In this document: positions 1 through 12,135 of the stretch, piece after piece | How the letters are laid out: the number at the start of each line of letters is the position of its first letter | Numbering within the stretch: position 1 is the first letter of the stretch | DNA from: Corallium rubrum | Taxonomy: Eukaryota > Cnidaria > Anthozoa > Scleralcyonacea > Coralliidae | Direction of reading: 5' to 3' | DNA length: 64,000 nucleotides | Assembly (NCBI GenBank): GCA_964035015.1 | Contig: OZ036003.1 | Span: 3,711,990 to 3,775,989, forward strand | Notes under the pieces: generated by a model | Database searches by the model: none | What the model was told of the DNA's origin: nothing | What the model saw: the letters and a program-made list of their open reading frames with translations, nothing else | Translations under genes and position numbers: made by a program

Positions 1-3000
1 TAACACTTTCTTGTGCGAATTGCTCTTTAGTATTTTATTCTGGCTAACGCCAGACGATTTTATTCACCTCTGGGGAAGCCCCCGGACAGGAATGAGTTAT
101 AAACTATCCGTTTAACCCTTTCTTGTGCGAATTACTCTTTAGTATTTTATTCTGGCTAACGCCAGACGATTTTATTCACTTCTGGGGAAGCCCCCGGACA
201 GGAATGAGTTATAAACTATCCGTTTAACCCTTTCTTGTGCGAATTACTCTTTAGTATTTTATTCTGGCTAACGCCAGACGATTTTATTCACCTCTGGGGA
301 AGCCCCCGGACAGGAATCAGTTATAAACTATCCCTTCAACCCTTTCTTGTCCGAATTGTTCTTTAGTATTTTATTCTGGCTAACGTCAGACGATTTTATT
401 CACCTCTGGGGAAGACCCCGGACAGGAAAGAGTTATAAACTATCCCTTTAAACCTTTCTTGTCCGAATTGCTGTTTAGTATTTTATTCTGGCTAACGCCA
501 GACGATTTTATTCACCTCTGGGGAAGCCCCCGGACAGGAATGAGTTATAAACTATCCCTTTAACCCTTTCTTGTCCGAATGGGTCTTTAGTATTTTATTC
601 TGGCTAACGCCAGACGATTTTATTCACCTCTGGGGCAGCCCCCGGACAGGAATGAGTTATAAAGTATCCCTTTCTTGTCCGAATTGGTCTTTAGTAATTT
701 ATTCTGGCTAACGCCAGACGATTTTATTCACCTCTGGGGCAGCCCCCGGACAGGAATGAGTTATAAAGTATCCCTTTCTTGGCCGAATTGGTCTTTAGTA
801 ATTTATTCTGGCTAACGCCAGACCATTTTATTCACCTGTGGGGAAGCCCCCGGACAGGAATGAGTTATAAAGTATCCCTTTCTTGTCCGAATTGGTCTTT
901 AGTATTTTATTCTGGCTAACGCCAGACGATTTTATTCACCTCTGGGGAAGCCCCCGGACGGGAATGAGTTATAAACTATCCCTTTAACCCTTTCTTGTCC
1001 GAATTGCTCTTTAGTATTTTATTCTGGCTAACGCCAGACGATTTTATTCACCTCTGGGGAAGCCCCCGGACAGGAATGAGTTATAAACTATCCCTTTAAC
1101 CCTTTCTTGTCCGAATTGCTCTTTAGTATTTTATTCTGGCTAACGCCAGACGATTTTATTCACCTCTGGGGAAGCCCCCGGACAGGAATGAGTTATAAAC
1201 TATCCCTTTAACCCTTTCTTGTCCGAATTGCTCTTTAGTATTTTATCCTGGCTAAGGCCAGATGATTTTTTTCACCTCTGGGGAAGCCCCCGGACAGGAA
1301 TGAGTTATAAACTATCCCTTTAACCCTTTCTTGTCCGAATTGCTCTTTAGTATTTTATTCTGGCTAACGCCAGACGATTTTATTCGCCTCTGGGGAAGCC
1401 CCCGGACAGGAATGAGTTATAAACTATCCCTTTCTTGTCCGAATTGGTCTTTAGTAATTTATTCTGGCTAACGCCAGACGATTTTATTCACCTCTGGGGA
1501 AGCCCCCGGACAGGAATGAGTTATAAACTATCCCTTTAACCCTTTCTTGTCCGAATTGGTCTTTAGTATTTTATTCTGGCTAACGCCAGACCATTTTATT
1601 CACCTGTGGGGAAGCCCCCGGACAGGAATGAGTTATAAAGTATCCCTTTCTTGTCCGAATTGGTCTTTAGTATTTTATTCTGGCTAACGCCAGACGATTT
1701 TATTCACCTCTGGGGAAGCCCCCGGACGGGAATGAGTTATAAACTATCCCTTTAACCCTTTCTTGTCCGAATTGCTCTTTAGTATTTTATTCTGGCTAAC
1801 GCCAGACGATTTTATTCGCCTCTGGGGAAGCCCCCGGACAGGAATGAGTTATAAACTATCCCTTTAACCCTTTCTTGTCCGAATTGCTCTTTAGTATTTT
1901 ATTCTGGCTAACGCCAGACGATTTTATTCACCTCTGGGGAAGCCCCCGGACAGGAATGAGTTATAAACTATCCCTTTAACCCTTTCTTGTCCGAATTGCT
2001 CTTTAGTATTTTATCCTGGCTAAGGCCAGATGATTTTTTTCACCTCTGGGGAAGCCCCCGGACAGGAATGAGTTATAAACTATCCCTTTAACCCTTTCTT
2101 GTCCGAATTGCTCTTTAGTATTTTATTCTGGCTAACGCCAGACGATTTTATTCACCTCTGGGGAAGCCCCCGGACAGGAATGAGTTATAAACTATCCCTT
2201 TAACCCTTTCTTGTCCGAATTGCTCTTTAGTATTTTATTCTGGCTAACGCCAGACGATTTTATTCACCTCTGGGGAAGCCCCCGGACAGGAATGAGTTAT
2301 AAACTATCCCTTTAACCCTTTCTTGTCCGAATTGGTCTTTAGTATTTTATTCTGGCTAACGCCAGACGATTTTATTCACCTCTGGGGAAGCCCCCGGACA
2401 GGAATGAGTTATAAACTATCCCTTCAACCCTTTCTTGTCCGAATTGCTCTTTAGTATTTTATTCTGGCTAACGTCAGACGATTTTATTCACCTCTGGGGA
2501 AGCCCCCGGACAGGAAAGAGTTATAAACTATCCCTTTAAACCTTTCTTGTCCGAATTGCTGTTTAGTATTTTATTCTGGCTAACGCCAGACGATTTTATT
2601 CACCACTGGGGAAGCCCCCGGACAGGAATGAGATATTATAAACTATCCCTTTAACCCTTTCTTGTCCGAATTGGTCTTTAGTATTTTATTCTGGCTAACG
2701 CCAGACGATTTTATTCACCACTGGGGAAGCCCCCGGACAGGAATGAGATATTATAAACTATCCCTTTAACCCTTTCTTGTCCGAATTGGTCTTTAGTATT
2801 TTATTCTGGCTAACGCCAGACGATTTTATTCACCACTGGGGAAGCCCCCGGACAGGAATGAGATATTATAAACTATCCCTTTAACCCTTTCTTGTCCGAA
2901 TTGGTCTTTAGTATTTTATTCTGGCTAACGCCAGACGATTTTATTCACCTCTGGGGAAGCCCCCGGACAGGAATGAGTTATAAAGTATCCCTTTCTTGTC

Positions 3001-6000
3001 CGAATTGGTCTTTAGTATTTTATTCTGGCTAACGCCAGACGATTTTATTCACCTCTGGGGAAGCCCCCGGACAGGAATGAGTTATAAAGTATCCCTTTCT
3101 TGTCCGAATTGGTCTTTAGTATTTTATTCTGGCTAACGCCAGACGATTTTATTCACCTCTGGGGAAGCCCCCGGACAGGAATGAGTTATAAACTATCCCT
3201 TTCTTGTCCGAATTGGTCTTTAGTATTTTATTCTGGCTAACGCCAGACGATTTTATTCACCTCTGGGGAAGCCCCCGGACAGGAATGAGTTATAAACTAT
3301 CCCTTTCTTGTCCGAATTGGTCTTTAGTATTTTATTCTGGCTAACGCCAGACGATTTTATTCACCTCTGGGGAAGCCCCCGGACAGGAATGAGTTATAAA
3401 CTATCCCTTTAACCCTTTCTTGTCCGAATTGCTCTTTAGTATTTTATTCTGGCTAACGCCAGACGATTTTATTCACCTCTGGGGAAGCCCCCGGACAGGA
3501 ATGAGTTATAAACTATCCCTTTAACCCTTTCTTGTCCGAATTGCTCTTTAGTATTTTATTCTGGCTAACGCCAGACGATTTTATTCACCTCTGGGGAAGC
3601 CCCCGGACAGGAATGAGTTATAAACTATCCCTTTAACCCTTTCTTGTCAGAATTGGTCTTTAGTATTTTATTCTGGCTAACGCCAGACGATTTTATTCAC
3701 CTCTGGGGAAGCCCCCGGACAGGAATGAGTTATAAACTATCCCTTTAACCCAGAATTGGTCTTTAGTATTTTATTCTGGCTAACGCCAGACGATTTTATT
3801 CACCTCTGGGGAAGCCCCCGGACAGGAATGAGTTATAAACTATCCCTTTAACCCTTTCTTGTCCGAATTGCTCTTTAGTATTTTATTCTGGCTAACGCCA
3901 GACGATTTTATTCACCTCTGGGGAAGCCCCCGGACAGGAATGAGTTATAAACTATCCCTTTAACCCTTTCTTGTCCGAATTGCTCTTTAGTATTTTATTC
4001 TGGCTAACGCCAGACGATTTTATTCGCCTCTGGGGAAGCCCCCGGACAGGAATGAGTTATAAACTATCCCTTTAACCCTTTCTTGTCCGAATTGCTCTTT
4101 AGTATTTTATTCTGGCTAACGCCAGACGATTTTATTCACCTCTGGGGAAGCCCCCGGACAGGAATGAGTTATAAACTATCCCTTTAACCCTTTCTTGTCA
4201 GAATTGGTCTTTAGTATTTTATTCTGGCTAACGCCAGACGATTTTATTCACCTCTGGGGAATCCCCCGGACAGGAATGAGTTATAAACTATCCCTTTAAC
4301 CCTTTGTTGTCCGAATTGGTCTTTAGTATTTTGTTCTGGCTAACGTCAGACGATTTTATTCACCTCTGGGGAAGCCCCCGGACAGGAATGAGTTATAAAC
4401 TATCCCTTTAACCCTTTCTTGTCCGAATTGCTCTTTAGTATTTTATTCTGGCTAACGCCAGACGATTTTATTCACCACTGGGGAAGCCCCCAGACAGGAA
4501 TGAGTTATAAACTATCCCTTTAACCCTTTCTTGTCCGAATTGCTCTTTAGTATTTTTTCCTGGCTAAGGCCAGACGATTTTATTCACCTCTGGGGAAGCC
4601 CCCGGACAGGAATGAGTTATAAACTATCCCTTTAACCCTTTCTTGTCCGAATTGCTCTTTAGTATTTTATTCTGGCTAACGCCAGACGATTTTATTCACC
4701 TGTGGGGAAGCCCCGGACAGGAATGAGTTATAAACTATCCCTTTAACCCTTTCTTGTCCGAATTGCTCTTTAGTATTTTATTCTGGCTAACGCCAGACGA
4801 TTTTATTCGCCTCTGGGGAAGCCCCCGGACAGGAATGAGTTATAAACTATCCCTTTAACCCTTTCTTGTCCGAATTGCTCTTTAGTATTTTATTCTGGCT
4901 AACGCCAGACGATTTTATTCACCTCTGGGGAAGCCCCCGGACAGGAATGAGTTATAAACTATCCCTTTAACCCTTTCTTGTCCGAATTGGTCTTTAGTAT
5001 TTTATTCTGGCTAACGCCAGACGATTTTATTCACCTCTGGGGAAGCCCCCGGACAGGAATGAGTTATAAACTATCCCTTTAACCCTTTCTTGTCCGAATT
5101 GCTCTTTAGTATTTTATTCTGGCTAACGCCAGACGATTTTATTCACCTCTGGGGAAGCCCCCGGACAGGAATGAGTTATAAACTATCCCTTTAACCCTTT
5201 CTTGTCCGAATTGCTCTTTAGTATTTTATTCTGGCTAACGCCAGACGATTTTATTCACCTCTGGGGAAGCCCCCGGACAGGAATGAGTTATAAACTATCC
5301 CTTTAACCCTTTCTTTTCCGAATTGGTCTTTAGTATTTTATTCTGGCTAACGCCAGACGATTTTATTCACCTCTGGGGAAGCCCCCGGACAGGAATGAGT
5401 TATAAATTATCCCTTTAACCCTTTCTTGTCCGAATTGGTCTTTAGTATTTTATTCTGGCTAACGCCAGACGATTTTATTCACCTCTGGGGAAGCCCCCGG
5501 ACAGGAATGAGTTATAAACTATCCCTTTAACCCTTTCTTGTCCGAATTGCTCTTTAGTATTTTATTCTGACTAACGCCAGACGATTTTATTCACCTCTGG
5601 GGAAGCCCCCGGACAGGAATGAGTTATAAACTATCCCTTTAACCCTTTCTTGTCCGAATTGGTCTTTAGTATTTTATTCTGGCTAACGCCAGACGATTTT
5701 ATTCACCTCTGGGGAAGCCCCCGGACAGGAATGAGTTATAAACTATCCCTTCAACCCTTTCTTGTCCGAATTGCTCTTTAGTATTTTATTCTGGCTAACG
5801 TCAGACGATTTTATTCACCTCTGGGGAAGCCCCCGGACAGGAAAGAGTTATAAACTATCCCTTTAAACCTTTCTTGTCCGAATTGCTGTTTAGTATTTTA
5901 TTCTGGCTAACGCCAGACGATTTTATTCACCACTGGGGAAGCCCCCGGACAGGAATGAGATATTATAAACTATCCCTTTAACCCTTTCTTGTCCGAATTG

Positions 6001-9000
6001 GTCTTTAGTATTTTATTCTGGCTAACGCCAGACGATTTTATTCACCACTGGGGAAGCCCCCGGACAGGAATGAGATATTATAAACTATCCCTTTAACCCT
6101 TTCTTGTCCGAATTGGTCTTTAGTATTTTATTCTGGCTAACGCCAGACGATTTTATTCACCACTGGGGAAGCCCCCGGACAGGAATGAGATATTATAAAC
6201 TATCCCTTTAACCCTTTCTTGTCCGAATTGGTCTTTAGTATTTTATTCTGGCTAACGCCAGACGATTTTATTCACCTCTGGGGCAGCCCCCGGACAGGAA
6301 TGAGTTATAAAGTATCCCTTTCTTGTCCGAATTGGTCTTTAGTATTTTATTCTGGCTAACGCCAGACGATTTTATTCACCTCTGGGGAAGCCCCCGGACA
6401 GGAATGAGTTATAAAGTATCCCTTTCTTGTCCGAATTGGTCTTTAGTATTTTATTCTGGCTAACGCCAGACGATTTTATTCACCTCTGGGGAAGCCCCCG
6501 GACAGGAATGAGTTATAAACTATCCCTTTCTTGTCCGAATTGGTCTTTAGTATTTTATTCTGGCTAACGCCAGACGATTTTATTCACCTCTGGGGAAGCC
6601 CCCGGACAGGAATGAGTTATAAACTATCCCTTTCTTGTCCGAATTGGTCTTTAGTATTTTATTCTGGCTAACGCCAGACGATTTTATTCACCTCTGGGGA
6701 AGCCCCCGGACAGGAATGAGTTATAAACTATCCCTTTAACCCTTTCTTTTCCGAATTGCTCTTTAGTATTTTATCCTGGCTAACGCCAGACGATTTTATT
6801 CACCTCTGGGGAAGCCCCCGGACAGGAATGAGTTATAAACTATCCCTTTAACCCTTTCTTGTCCGAATTGCTCTTTAGTATTTTATTCTGGCTAACGCCA
6901 GACGATTTTATTCACCTCTGGGGAAGCCCCCGGACAGGAATGAGTTATAAACTATCCCTTTAACCCTTTCTTGTCAGAATTGGTCTTTAGTATTTTATTC
7001 TGGCTAACGCCAGACGATTTTATTCACCTCTGGGGAAGCCCCCGGACAGGAATGAGTTATAAACTATCCCTTTAACCCTTTCTTGTCAGAATTGGTCTTT
7101 AGTATTTTATTCTGGCTAACGCCAGACGATTTTATTCACCTCTGGGGAATCCCCCGGACAGGAATGAGTTATAAACTATCCCCTTAACCCTTTCTTGTCA
7201 GAATTGGTCTTTAGTATTTTATTCTGGCTAACGCCAGACGATTTTATTCACCTCTGGGGAATCCCCCGGACAGGAATGAGTTATAAACTATCCCTTTAAC
7301 CCTTTGTTGTCCGAATTGGTCTTTAGTATTTTGTTCTGGCTAACGTCAGACGATTTTATTCACCTCTGGGGAAGCCCCCGGACAGGAATGAGTTATAAAC
7401 TATCCCTTTAACCCTTTCTTGTCCGAATTGCTCTTTAGTATTTTATTCTGGCTAACGCCAGACGATTTTATTCACCACTGGGGAAGCCCCCAGACAGGAA
7501 TGAGTTATAAACTATCCCTTTAACCCTTTCTTGTCCGAATTGCTCTTTAGTATTTTATCCTGGCTAAGGCCAGACGATTTTATTCACCTCTGGGGAAGCC
7601 CCCGGACAGGAATGAGTTATAAACTATCCCTTTAACCCTTTCTTGTCCGAATTGCTCTTTAGTATTTTATTCTGGCTAACGCCAGACGATTTTATTCACC
7701 TGTGGGGAAGCCCCCGGACAGGAATGAGTTATAAACTATCCCTTTAACCCTTTCTTGTCCGAATTGCTCTTTAGTATTTTATTCTGGCTAACGCCAGACG
7801 ATTTTATTCGCCTCTGGGGAAGCCCCCGGACAGGAATGAGTTATAAACTATCCCTTTAACCCTTTCTTGTCCGAATTGCTCTTTAGTATTTTATTCTGGC
7901 TAACGCCAGACGATTTTATTCACCTCTGGGGAAGCCCCCGGACAGGAATGAGTTATAAACTATCCCTTTAACCCTTTTCTTGTCCGAATTGGTCTTTAGT
8001 ATTTTATTCTGGCTAACGCCAGACGATTTTATTCACCTCTGGGGAAGCCCCCGGACAGGAATGAGTTATAAACTATCCCTTTAACCCTTTCTTGTCCGAA
8101 TTGCTCTTTAGTATTTTATTCTGGCTAACGCCAGACGATTTTATTCACCTCTGGGGAAGCCCCCGGACAGGAATGAGTTATAAACTATCCCTTTAACCCT
8201 TTCTTGTCCGAATTGCTCTTTAGTATTTTATTCTGGCTAACGCCAGACGATTTTATTCACCTCTGGGGAAGCCCCCGGACAGGAATGAGTTATAAACTAT
8301 CCCTTTAACCCTTTCTTTTCCGAATTGGTCTTTAGTATTTTATTCTGGCTAACGCCAGACGATTTTATTCACCTCTGGGGAAGCCCCCGGACAGGAATGA
8401 GTTATAAACTATCCCTTTAACCCTTTCTTGTCCGAATTGGTCTTTAGTATTTTATTCTGGCTAACGCCAGACGATTTTATTCACCTCTGGGGAAGCCCCC
8501 GGACAGGAATGAGTTATAAATTATCCCTTTAACCCTTTCTTGTCCGAATTGGTCTTTAGTATTTTATTCTGGCCAACGCCAGACGATTTTATTCACCTCT
8601 GGGGAAGCCCCCGGACAGGAATGAGTTATAAATTATCCCTTTAACCCTTTCTTGTCCGAATTGGTCTTTAGTATTTTATTCTGGCCAACGCCAGACGATT
8701 TTATTCACCTCTGGGGAAACCCCCGGACAGGAATGAGTTATAAATTATCCCTTTAACCCTTTCTTGTCCGAATTGGTCTTTAGTATTTTATTCTGGCTAA
8801 CGCCAGACGATTTTATTCACCTCTGGGGAAGCCCCCGGACAGGAATGAGTTATAAACTATCCCTTTATAAACTATCCCTTTAACCCTTTCTTGTCCGAAT
8901 TGGTCTTCAGTATTTTATTCTGGCTAACGCCAGACGATTTTATTCACCTCTGGGGAAGCCCCCGGACAGGAATGAGTTATAAACTATCCCTTTAACCCTT

Positions 9001-9163
9001 TCTTGTCCGAATTGGTCTTTAGTATTTTATTCTGGCTAACGCCAGACGATTTTATTCACCTCTGGGGAAGCCCCCGGACAGGAATGAGTTATAAACTATC
9101 CCTTTAACCCTTTCTTGTCCGAATTGGTCTTTAGTATTTTATTCTGGCTAACGCCAGACGATT
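1..9163. repeat. Satellite array, ~112-bp monomer, about 82 copies
   Basis: Head-to-tail array. The first monomers start at 1, 113 and 225, so the unit is 112 bp. Length variants are ~104 bp (an 8-bp deletion in the CCCTTTAACCCTTTC part) and ~115 bp (GAGATATTATAAAC in place of GAGTTATAAAC). Each unit holds a 6-bp inverted repeat, TCTGGC-TAAC-GCCAGA. Diagnostic variants recur as blocks: 4201-4690 matches 7201-7690 at an offset of exactly 3000, and a run of three 115-bp then several 104-bp units near 2630-3300 recurs near 5950-6630. The array is open at the left window edge and stops inside a monomer at 9163, directly against a Gypsy element. No coding capacity is apparent. Confidence 0.97.
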
Positions 9164-9742
9164 ACACAGGAGCATACGGTGCTTGAAACACAGGAGCGTC
9201 TGGTGGTGGAAGAAATGGGGGGGCGGCTGTACCCGATGTCGGTTCTCTGGGAGCATCATAGTTGAGTCTTTCGGGGGGTCGTCGGAATCATCGAGGTCTG
9301 TTGTATTGCTCGGTCGGCGGTGGTGATGCCTGGGTGTTTCTGAGGATGCAATTGCGCTGTCAAAAGACATTTCACGCATGTTTTCATCATTTTCTTCAAT
9401 CTCTTCTGTGTGGTTCACTACAGTCCGTCCAGCTTTTACGTGATTCTCTTCTGGTTTTCTGCTGTTGTCCGGTTGGTTTCCGTAGTCACTTCGTAGGGCT
9501 GTTGGCATGAATGATGGGAGCTCCTCATTATCATTATCTTCATATCCTCCCTCTTCATATCCTTGTCCTGGTTTTCGGTATGGACTTGGTCGACTCGCTG
9601 CTTCCTTGCCAGTTACATTTTCTTCTATGAGATGCGGGCAAGGTAAAAGGATACTACGGTGTAATGTGCGTGACGTTCGAATGCCAGATTCACGTTGGAC
9701 TTCATAGACAGGTATGTTTTTGCCTTTCTGTTGAACTACCAC
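9164..9742 (-). pseudogene. Gypsy integrase C-terminal tail (GPY/F-like region)
   Basis: This frame continues the integrase after its catalytic core. It has a chromatin-side, SH3-like stretch (YWEQDGYVVVQQKGKNIPVYEV, split here as YWEQDGYV then VVQQKGKNIPVYEV), then an acidic, Asp/Glu- and Pro-rich tail. The open frame runs to 9131, but its last eight or so residues are encoded by satellite DNA, so the natural C-terminus is lost. The piece is in a different frame from the upstream core, with the switch near 9736-10029. Confidence 0.7.
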
Positions 9743-9916
9743 ATACCCGTCTTGTTCCCAATAAGCTCTAATCTTTCCTGGTCCCCCAGTCTCGCGTACA
9801 TTCCGAACCAGGACACAGTCACCAGGTTGAAGTAAAGTACTTCTGACTTTCTTGTCATATTGGTATTTCCCACGCGTGGCAGTTTTGGATGCTTTATGTG
9901 TCGCAAGTTGGTGAGC

Positions 9917-10854
9917 TTATTGCATCGATTGGCGCCATTTTTCCACATAAGCACTATATGATTTCCTGCTCGTTCGCAGCGACTTGAAACCAAATATGAG
10001 ATCAATTGACAGTCGGGGATGTCTTCCAAAGAGGAGATAGTAAGGCGAAAATCCTGTTGAATTACACCTGGTGCAGTTGTAGGCGTGCACTAGCTTGTTC
10101 AAGTGGTCGGACCAACGAGACTTGTATGTTTCCAGCAGGGTTCGGAGCATGGCCAGGAGGGTGCGGTTGAAGCGTTCCACTTGTCCATTTCCTTGGGGAT
10201 GGTAAGGTGTGGTCCTAGAGTGTGTAATTCCACAAAGTTTGTCGAGTTGGCAGAACAATTTATTTTCGAATTCTCCTCCTTGGTCATGGTGAATGGTCTG
10301 TGGAAACCAAACCTGAGTATAAAATTGTTGTAGACTTTCTCTGCAGCGGTTTTCGCTCATTTATTTCGCGTCGGATAGGCTTGGGCAAAGCGCGTAAAGT
10401 GATCCATGACGACCAGGATGTATTCATACCCTCCTTTACTCTTTTCTAAGGGTAGAAAGTCGATGGAAATCAGTTGAAATGGTGAAGAAGTGAATATAGG
10501 ATGAAGAGGTTCCCGATGTGTAGTTGCAGGCGGCTTCTGCTTCAGGCACCGGCAGATGTTCTGCACATAATGGGTTATGTCGGACTGCATACGAGGCCAG
10601 TATAATATGGTTCGGGCTAGATCACATACTCGCTCGTGACCAAGGTGTCCCATTTCGTCATGCACTTCTCTGTAAACATGTTGACGAAGATGGCGTGGCC
10701 ACACCACTTGTTCTCCGTATCCGGCATTACGGTATAATATGTTGTCTTTTACAGTCAGTTTTGTCCATTCTTGTAGCAGTTGTCGTACTGCTAGCGGCTC
10801 CCGTTGTCTTTCTGTTGGCGATAGAGTGGTACGGCTCTGCTTTAAATGAACCAC
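9917..10854 (-). pseudogene. Gypsy integrase core, zinc-binding and DDE domains
   Basis: The N-terminal half (10854-10357) has the H-H-C-C finger: HDEMGHLGH then CRCLKQK after 'YWPRM'. The DDE core follows, with the first Asp in SIDFLPLE and 'ILVVMDHFTRFAQAYPT'. A frame change near 10360 moves to the second half (10360-9917), which has the second Asp in IHHDQGGEFENK and the catalytic Glu in PQGNGQVERFNRT. Both are standard retroviral-type integrase motifs that join element DNA to the target. The frameshift and lost C-terminus make it non-functional. Confidence 0.9.
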
Positions 10855-10863
10855 CCGTTGTAT

Positions 10864-11869
10864 TCACGGATCCTTCTTTTGTGCGTGGGCTAGATCGATG
10901 GTTGTGACGCGCGTGTTGTTGGTCTCCTTGATATTTTCACTTAAAATATGTGGCTTAGTCAACGCAGTTATCCACGGAATGTCACCTTTGTTTTGTAGCC
11001 GAACTGCTGACGTCACGGCCTGTAGTACTGATTGTGTCGTTTCCTCTGTGCAAGTCTCCATATATGATTCCATGTCCATAGACATCCGAGACAAAGCGTC
11101 TGCGTCGATGTTCGCTTGAGATGGACGGTACCGAATATTCAGATTATAATCCGCCAGTTCCCCAATCCATTGAAGCCCCGATGCATTTAACTTCGCTGAA
11201 GTTAAGACGTATGTTAATGGGTTGTTGTCCGTGTATACGGTAAATTGAGTGCGTAATAAAGATAATCGCGGAACTGATCGGTAATCGCCCACTTGAGAGC
11301 TAAGAATTCAAGTTTACCCGAATATGCATGATAGTTCTTCTCTGGTGGCGTAAGCGTTCTCGATGCATATGCAATAACTCGAATTTTACCGTCTTGCTTT
11401 TGATAAAGAATCGCTCCTAGTCCGTCGTTTGACGCATCGGTGTGTACGACATAAGGCTTGTGATAGTCGGGGTAAGCCATAATCGGTGGGCTTGTGAGGT
11501 GCTCTATCAGCTTTTCCAATGACTCTTGATGTTGTTTCGTCCATTGAATCGCGGTTGAAGACGATAACTGGCCGCTTTTGCTTCTTTTATCTTTGGTATC
11601 CGGCTTCACTGTCTTTGGAACGTTTAATAAGTCGTACAATGGTTTAGCAATTCTTGAAAAGTTTGCGATATAACGACGGTAGTATCCCAGAAGGCCAACC
11701 AGGCGCCTTACGTCTCCGATCGTTTGGGGGTTAGAATTCTTTAAAACTCGCACGGCTTCCATGCCTTTGGGGTCCATCGTATAGCCATCTTTCGATACTA
11801 TGCGCCCCAGAAAGCAGACTTCTCACTTGAAAAAGTTACATTTTCGTGGTTTTAGTTTCACGCCGTGCT
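10864..11869 (-). pseudogene. Gypsy RT thumb and RNase H
   Basis: The segment starts just after the hAT duplication. It has RT palm/thumb sequence (VGLLGYYRRYIANFSRIAKP), then RNase H: VVHTDASNDGLGAILYQ, VIAYASRTLTPPEKNY and, after a frame change near 11250, VYTDNNPLTYVL and DADALSRM. Three defects are visible: an in-frame TGA near 11825 (K-stop-E), the frame change, and a TGA at 10864-10866 just before integrase, where the same frame resumes. The RNase H would remove RNA template during reverse transcription. Confidence 0.9.
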
Positions 11870-11877
11870 GTCGTAAT

Positions 11878-11990
11878 CAGGGCTCTCACATCCAGTTGTT
11901 AGGAAATCCTTAGATTCAGGGTAAAAATTCCTTAGATTGACTAAAATTTCCTTAAAACCGTGACCGAGCCTGGTTCCCAGGAATATGAGG
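11878..11990 (+). repeat. hAT left terminal and subterminal repeats
   Basis: The terminal repeat CAGGGCTCTCACATCC is followed by three copies of (T/A)TCCTTA(G/A) between 11907 and 11957. The same heptamer recurs at the other end, as expected for transposase recognition sites. Confidence 0.8.
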
Positions 11991-12135
11991 CCTGGGAACT
12001 AGTGTAAAATGGCGGGAAAAGGTGGGACAAATTGATTTTGCTTCACTAGTCATATAGGCAATATAATTTATTTAAACAAGTGTAAAACAACTGTCAACAA
12101 TCAACACAGCCAAGGCGGGGGCCGAGGAGGCGAGC

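Noticed and set aside
1..9163. CRISPR array (regular repeats)
   Set aside because: No unique spacers: the whole 112-bp unit repeats, so this is satellite DNA, and the genome is eukaryotic.
10103..11119. Plus-strand ORFs opposite the Gypsy integrase and RNase H
   Set aside because: Shadows of the minus-strand coding frames.
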